Part shown: one piece after another, positions 62,037 through 64,000 of the stretch | Position numbering within the stretch: position 1 is the stretch's first letter | How the letters are laid out: every line of letters begins with the position of its first letter | NCBI GenBank assembly: GCA_900543505.1 | Contig: UQSB01000003.1 | Coordinates: forward strand, 1-64,000 | Length of the DNA stretch: 64,000 nt | Direction: 5' to 3' | Source: an uncultured Collinsella sp. | Lineage (GTDB): Bacteria > Actinomycetota > Coriobacteriia > Coriobacteriales > Coriobacteriaceae | Notes under the pieces: generated by a model | Databases searched by the model: none | Told to the model about the DNA's origin: nothing | What the model saw: the letters and a program-made list of their open reading frames with translations, nothing else | Position numbers and translations under genes: made by a program

Positions 62037-63179
62037 TTAGGAACGCTGCTGCGGCTTCCAGGAACCCACATTGGCATCGTACTGGTTCAGCGCGCTGTTG
62101 CCACCCTGCGCGATGGGCGCCAGGATCTCGCTTTGGTGGGAACTCATCGACTCGCCATCGGGAATGGCCAGCGAGATATCCCAGCTCTGGCAGATCACGT
62201 CAACGCGCTCATACATCCACTCGGCAAGCTGCTTTAAGTGGGCGATGTCATCCGCATAGACCGTATCGTCCTGGTACTTAAGGTTGTTGAGCTCATCTTG
62301 CGTCTTTTTGATCTGGTCGCGCAGGGCGTAGGCACTCTGCGACAGCTCCTGACGGGTGGACAGCGGCGTTCGGAGATAGCCGTTGTTAAAGGAATCGATG
62401 ACCTCGCCGATCTGGTCCTCGTCAGCGTAGGACACGATGGTCTGATACAGACCGTCGAGCCTGGTATAGAGCTGATCATCGGTGAGCACGGTTTCTTCCT
62501 GGACCACCTCCGCAGAATCGTCCTGCTTGGTATCGTCCTCAGTGGCCTCGCCCTTTTGGCGCGTGGGGAAGGTGGTCTGTGCAGCTTGGCCAAACTGGTC
62601 GTAGAAGCCGGGCATAACACCCATGGGATCGGTCGTCACGAACCAATAGGCACCGCCGCAAACGACGGCAAGGACCGCGATTACGATAAGCGGCTTGGGA
62701 ATATGACGCTTGTGCTTGTGATAGGCGTCCTCGTCGGGGTGCACCTTGCGCTTGGGTTTTTGAGCATCGTCATGCAGGGAAACGGGCATGGGAATATCGA
62801 CCTTGGGGATACCGAAATCCTTATCGAAAGCCGGCAGCACGCAGGTCTCATTGGGGTCGGCGGCGTCCGAAAGCACCGCAGCGGCAGAGGCCGGCGCATG
62901 CGGCACCTCGGTATCGATCTGCTCTTGCGTTAGGCGCGGAAAGCCCGCCGTGCGGCCCGCTGCCAGGTCGGATGCGGCCGCGTCCTCGGAGAGGATACCC
63001 GGAGCGGGGCGTCCGCATTTGGGGCACGTACGATCATGGGGAGAAAGACGGGCACCGCAGCCCTCACAGAACACGAACTCGGTGTGCTCGGGACCATCGC
63101 CCGGACCCACATAGGCGTTGCAGTAGGGGCAGAACGAGGCGCCGTCCTCGATGGTCTTAAGGCAATGCGGACAGATCAC
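62037..63179 (-). CDS. Zinc-ribbon membrane protein
   Basis: A 380-residue protein with two N-terminal zinc ribbons: CxxC pairs at 3/6 with 17/20 and 38/41 with 52/55. A low-complexity linker follows, then a His/Lys-rich basic patch (HKHKRHIPKP) and one membrane helix at about 163-181. The extracellular part (about 230-380) is mostly helical and unrecognised. The start is GTG at 63179 because the first zinc ligand follows directly and GAGGA is well placed. Such zinc-ribbon plus single-helix proteins are common in Gram-positive bacteria and largely uncharacterised. Confidence 0.7.
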   Translation of the reverse strand: MICPHCLKTIEDGASFCPYCNAYVGPGDGPEHTEFVFCEGCGARLSPHDRTCPKCGRPAPGILSEDAAASDLAAGRTAGFPRLTQEQIDTEVPHAPASAAAVLSDAADPNETCVLPAFDKDFGIPKVDIPMPVSLHDDAQKPKRKVHPDEDAYHKHKRHIPKPLIVIAVLAVVCGGAYWFVTTDPMGVMPGFYDQFGQAAQTTFPTRQKGEATEDDTKQDDSAEVVQEETVLTDDQLYTRLDGLYQTIVSYADEDQIGEVIDSFNNGYLRTPLSTRQELSQSAYALRDQIKKTQDELNNLKYQDDTVYADDIAHLKQLAEWMYERVDVICQSWDISLAIPDGESMSSHQSEILAPIAQGGNSALNQYDANVGSWKPQQRS

Positions 63180-63282
63180 GGCATCCTCTTTTCGAAGCAA
63201 TTCAAACAATCGAGGTTAGAGCATAACATCGCCAAGGCCCCACAGGAGCAAGGCACCAATTCAACATCGCCAGGGCGCGTAG

Positions 63283-64000
63283 TTACTTCTTCTTTTTGCT
63301 CGGCATCGAGACTTTGATGCCTTGGGCGGACTTGGTTACGCGGGAGCGCTTGGCGCCCGTGGGCTTCTTTTTCTTGGGCTGGGCCTGGGCCACGCCCTCG
63401 AGTGCGCGGGCCTCGGCCTCACGAACGGTGCGAGCTTCGCGGCGCTGCGCCATGTCGGCGGCGACGCGCTTGGCAAAACGCTCGGCCGTCGAACCCGTCG
63501 AGCTCACCTTGCCGCCACCGCGACCCAGGCGGACGCGAACACCGCGGCCAAAACCAGTTGCGGCATGACGACGACGCGGCTTGAGCGAATCCATCATCGT
63601 GGCGAGCTTAAAAAACACCGAGCAGGTAAAGACCACGACGGCAGCCAAGATAACCATCTGGCCCATTGTCAGGTTGGCGATCGACAGCAGCCCCGGGAAC
63701 CCGATAACGCCCGTCAAAATACCGGCGATGACAAACACGAAAAGCACCACGCGCAAAGGCGTGAGCGGCTGCGAAATGCGCCAGATCAGGCTGACACTCG
63801 CCGCGCACGACGTGAGCAGGCACATGGTCGAAAGCGTAAGCTGGCCAAAGCCAAATACGCGCGCCACAAAGATATCGAGCGCCGCGGCCAAAATAACCGC
63901 AATCGACGCCGGCAGCGCACGCTTAAGCACGTTGGTCAAGAACGACCCCTTCACGCGGGCGTTGTTGGGCTCCAGGCCCAGCACAAAGCCCGGCGCGCCG
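63283..64000 (-). CDS. P-type cation ATPase, C-terminal part (runs off window)
   Basis: The frame is open through the window edge, so the gene's 5' part lies beyond 64000. The visible part begins GAPGFVLGLEPNNARVKGSFLTNVLKRALPA, which matches the region after the HAD domain of P-type ATPases of the cation-transporting (CtpE-like) group, shown here in two stretches. It is followed by four membrane helices. Unusually, it ends with an Arg/Lys/Ala-rich tail of about 110 residues finishing KKKK. Transported ion unknown. Confidence 0.75.
   Translation of the reverse strand, partial: GAPGFVLGLEPNNARVKGSFLTNVLKRALPASIAVILAAALDIFVARVFGFGQLTLSTMCLLTSCAASVSLIWRISQPLTPLRVVLFVFVIAGILTGVIGFPGLLSIANLTMGQMVILAAVVVFTCSVFFKLATMMDSLKPRRRHAATGFGRGVRVRLGRGGGKVSSTGSTAERFAKRVAADMAQRREARTVREAEARALEGVAQAQPKKKKPTGAKRSRVTKSAQGIKVSMPSKKKK

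Overview
The window is one dense, GC-rich bacterial chromosome segment with about 65 protein genes, nearly all on the minus strand; only rpmB, adhE, a small APH-type kinase gene and dinB lie on the plus strand. An actinobacterial-type integration host factor (mihF) between pyrF and gmk, a PyrK/PyrD class 1B pyrimidine operon, AdhE, a pyruvate phosphate dikinase with its regulator, and an L27 without the Firmicutes N-terminal extension together suggest an anaerobic, fermenting gut member of the Coriobacteriia, most likely Collinsella. That placement comes from gene content and remembered sequence style, not from a search.

Layout (minus strand unless stated). 0-4.1 kb: competence genes comEA and comEC, then holA. 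4.3-6.8 kb: mihF-gmk-rpoZ-thiI. 7-12.5 kb: the complete UMP operon pyrR-pyrB-pyrC-pyrK-pyrD-pyrF behind a leader with a textbook terminator and competing hairpins. 12.7-17 kb (plus): rpmB, a REP-bracketed transposase remnant, adhE and a phosphotransferase. 17.1-27.4 kb: rpsB-tsf, then pyrH-frr-uppS-cdsA-dxr-rseP-ispG-proS, joining translation, isoprenoid/undecaprenyl supply, phospholipid synthesis and membrane proteolysis. 27.5-34.2 kb: rplS-rnhB-yraN-comM-dprA-trmFO-xer. 34.3-38.3 kb: ppdK and its regulator ppsR. 38.3-43.9 kb: rpsP-khpA-rimM-trmD-lepB-glyQ-glyS. 44.1-46.3 kb: dinB (plus) facing a RAYT-type transposase enclosed by REP palindromes. 46.3-50.3 kb: rplU-rpmA and obgE-nadD-yqeK-rsfS. 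50.4-60 kb: the rod-shape cluster mreB-mreC-mreD-mrdA-rodA followed by a DUF697-like membrane protein and a radical-SAM pair. 60-64 kb: a TPR membrane protein, a cyclophilin, a zinc-ribbon membrane protein, and the C-terminal end of a P-type ATPase that runs off the window.

Most of the window is conserved housekeeping. The less ordinary content is: (1) a family of small palindromes with a GGGAC core that bracket an intact RAYT transposase at 45.3-46.3 kb and a truncated one at 13.0-13.3 kb, with a further tandem pair at 37.3 kb; (2) a three-hairpin attenuator ahead of pyrR; (3) a site-2 protease with a cytoplasmic insertion resembling a winged helix; (4) a Xer recombinase whose homology starts upstream of any canonical start codon; (5) a self-contained structured RNA/terminator candidate between mihF and pyrF; (6) operator-like palindromes before adhE and a LexA-like box before dinB.
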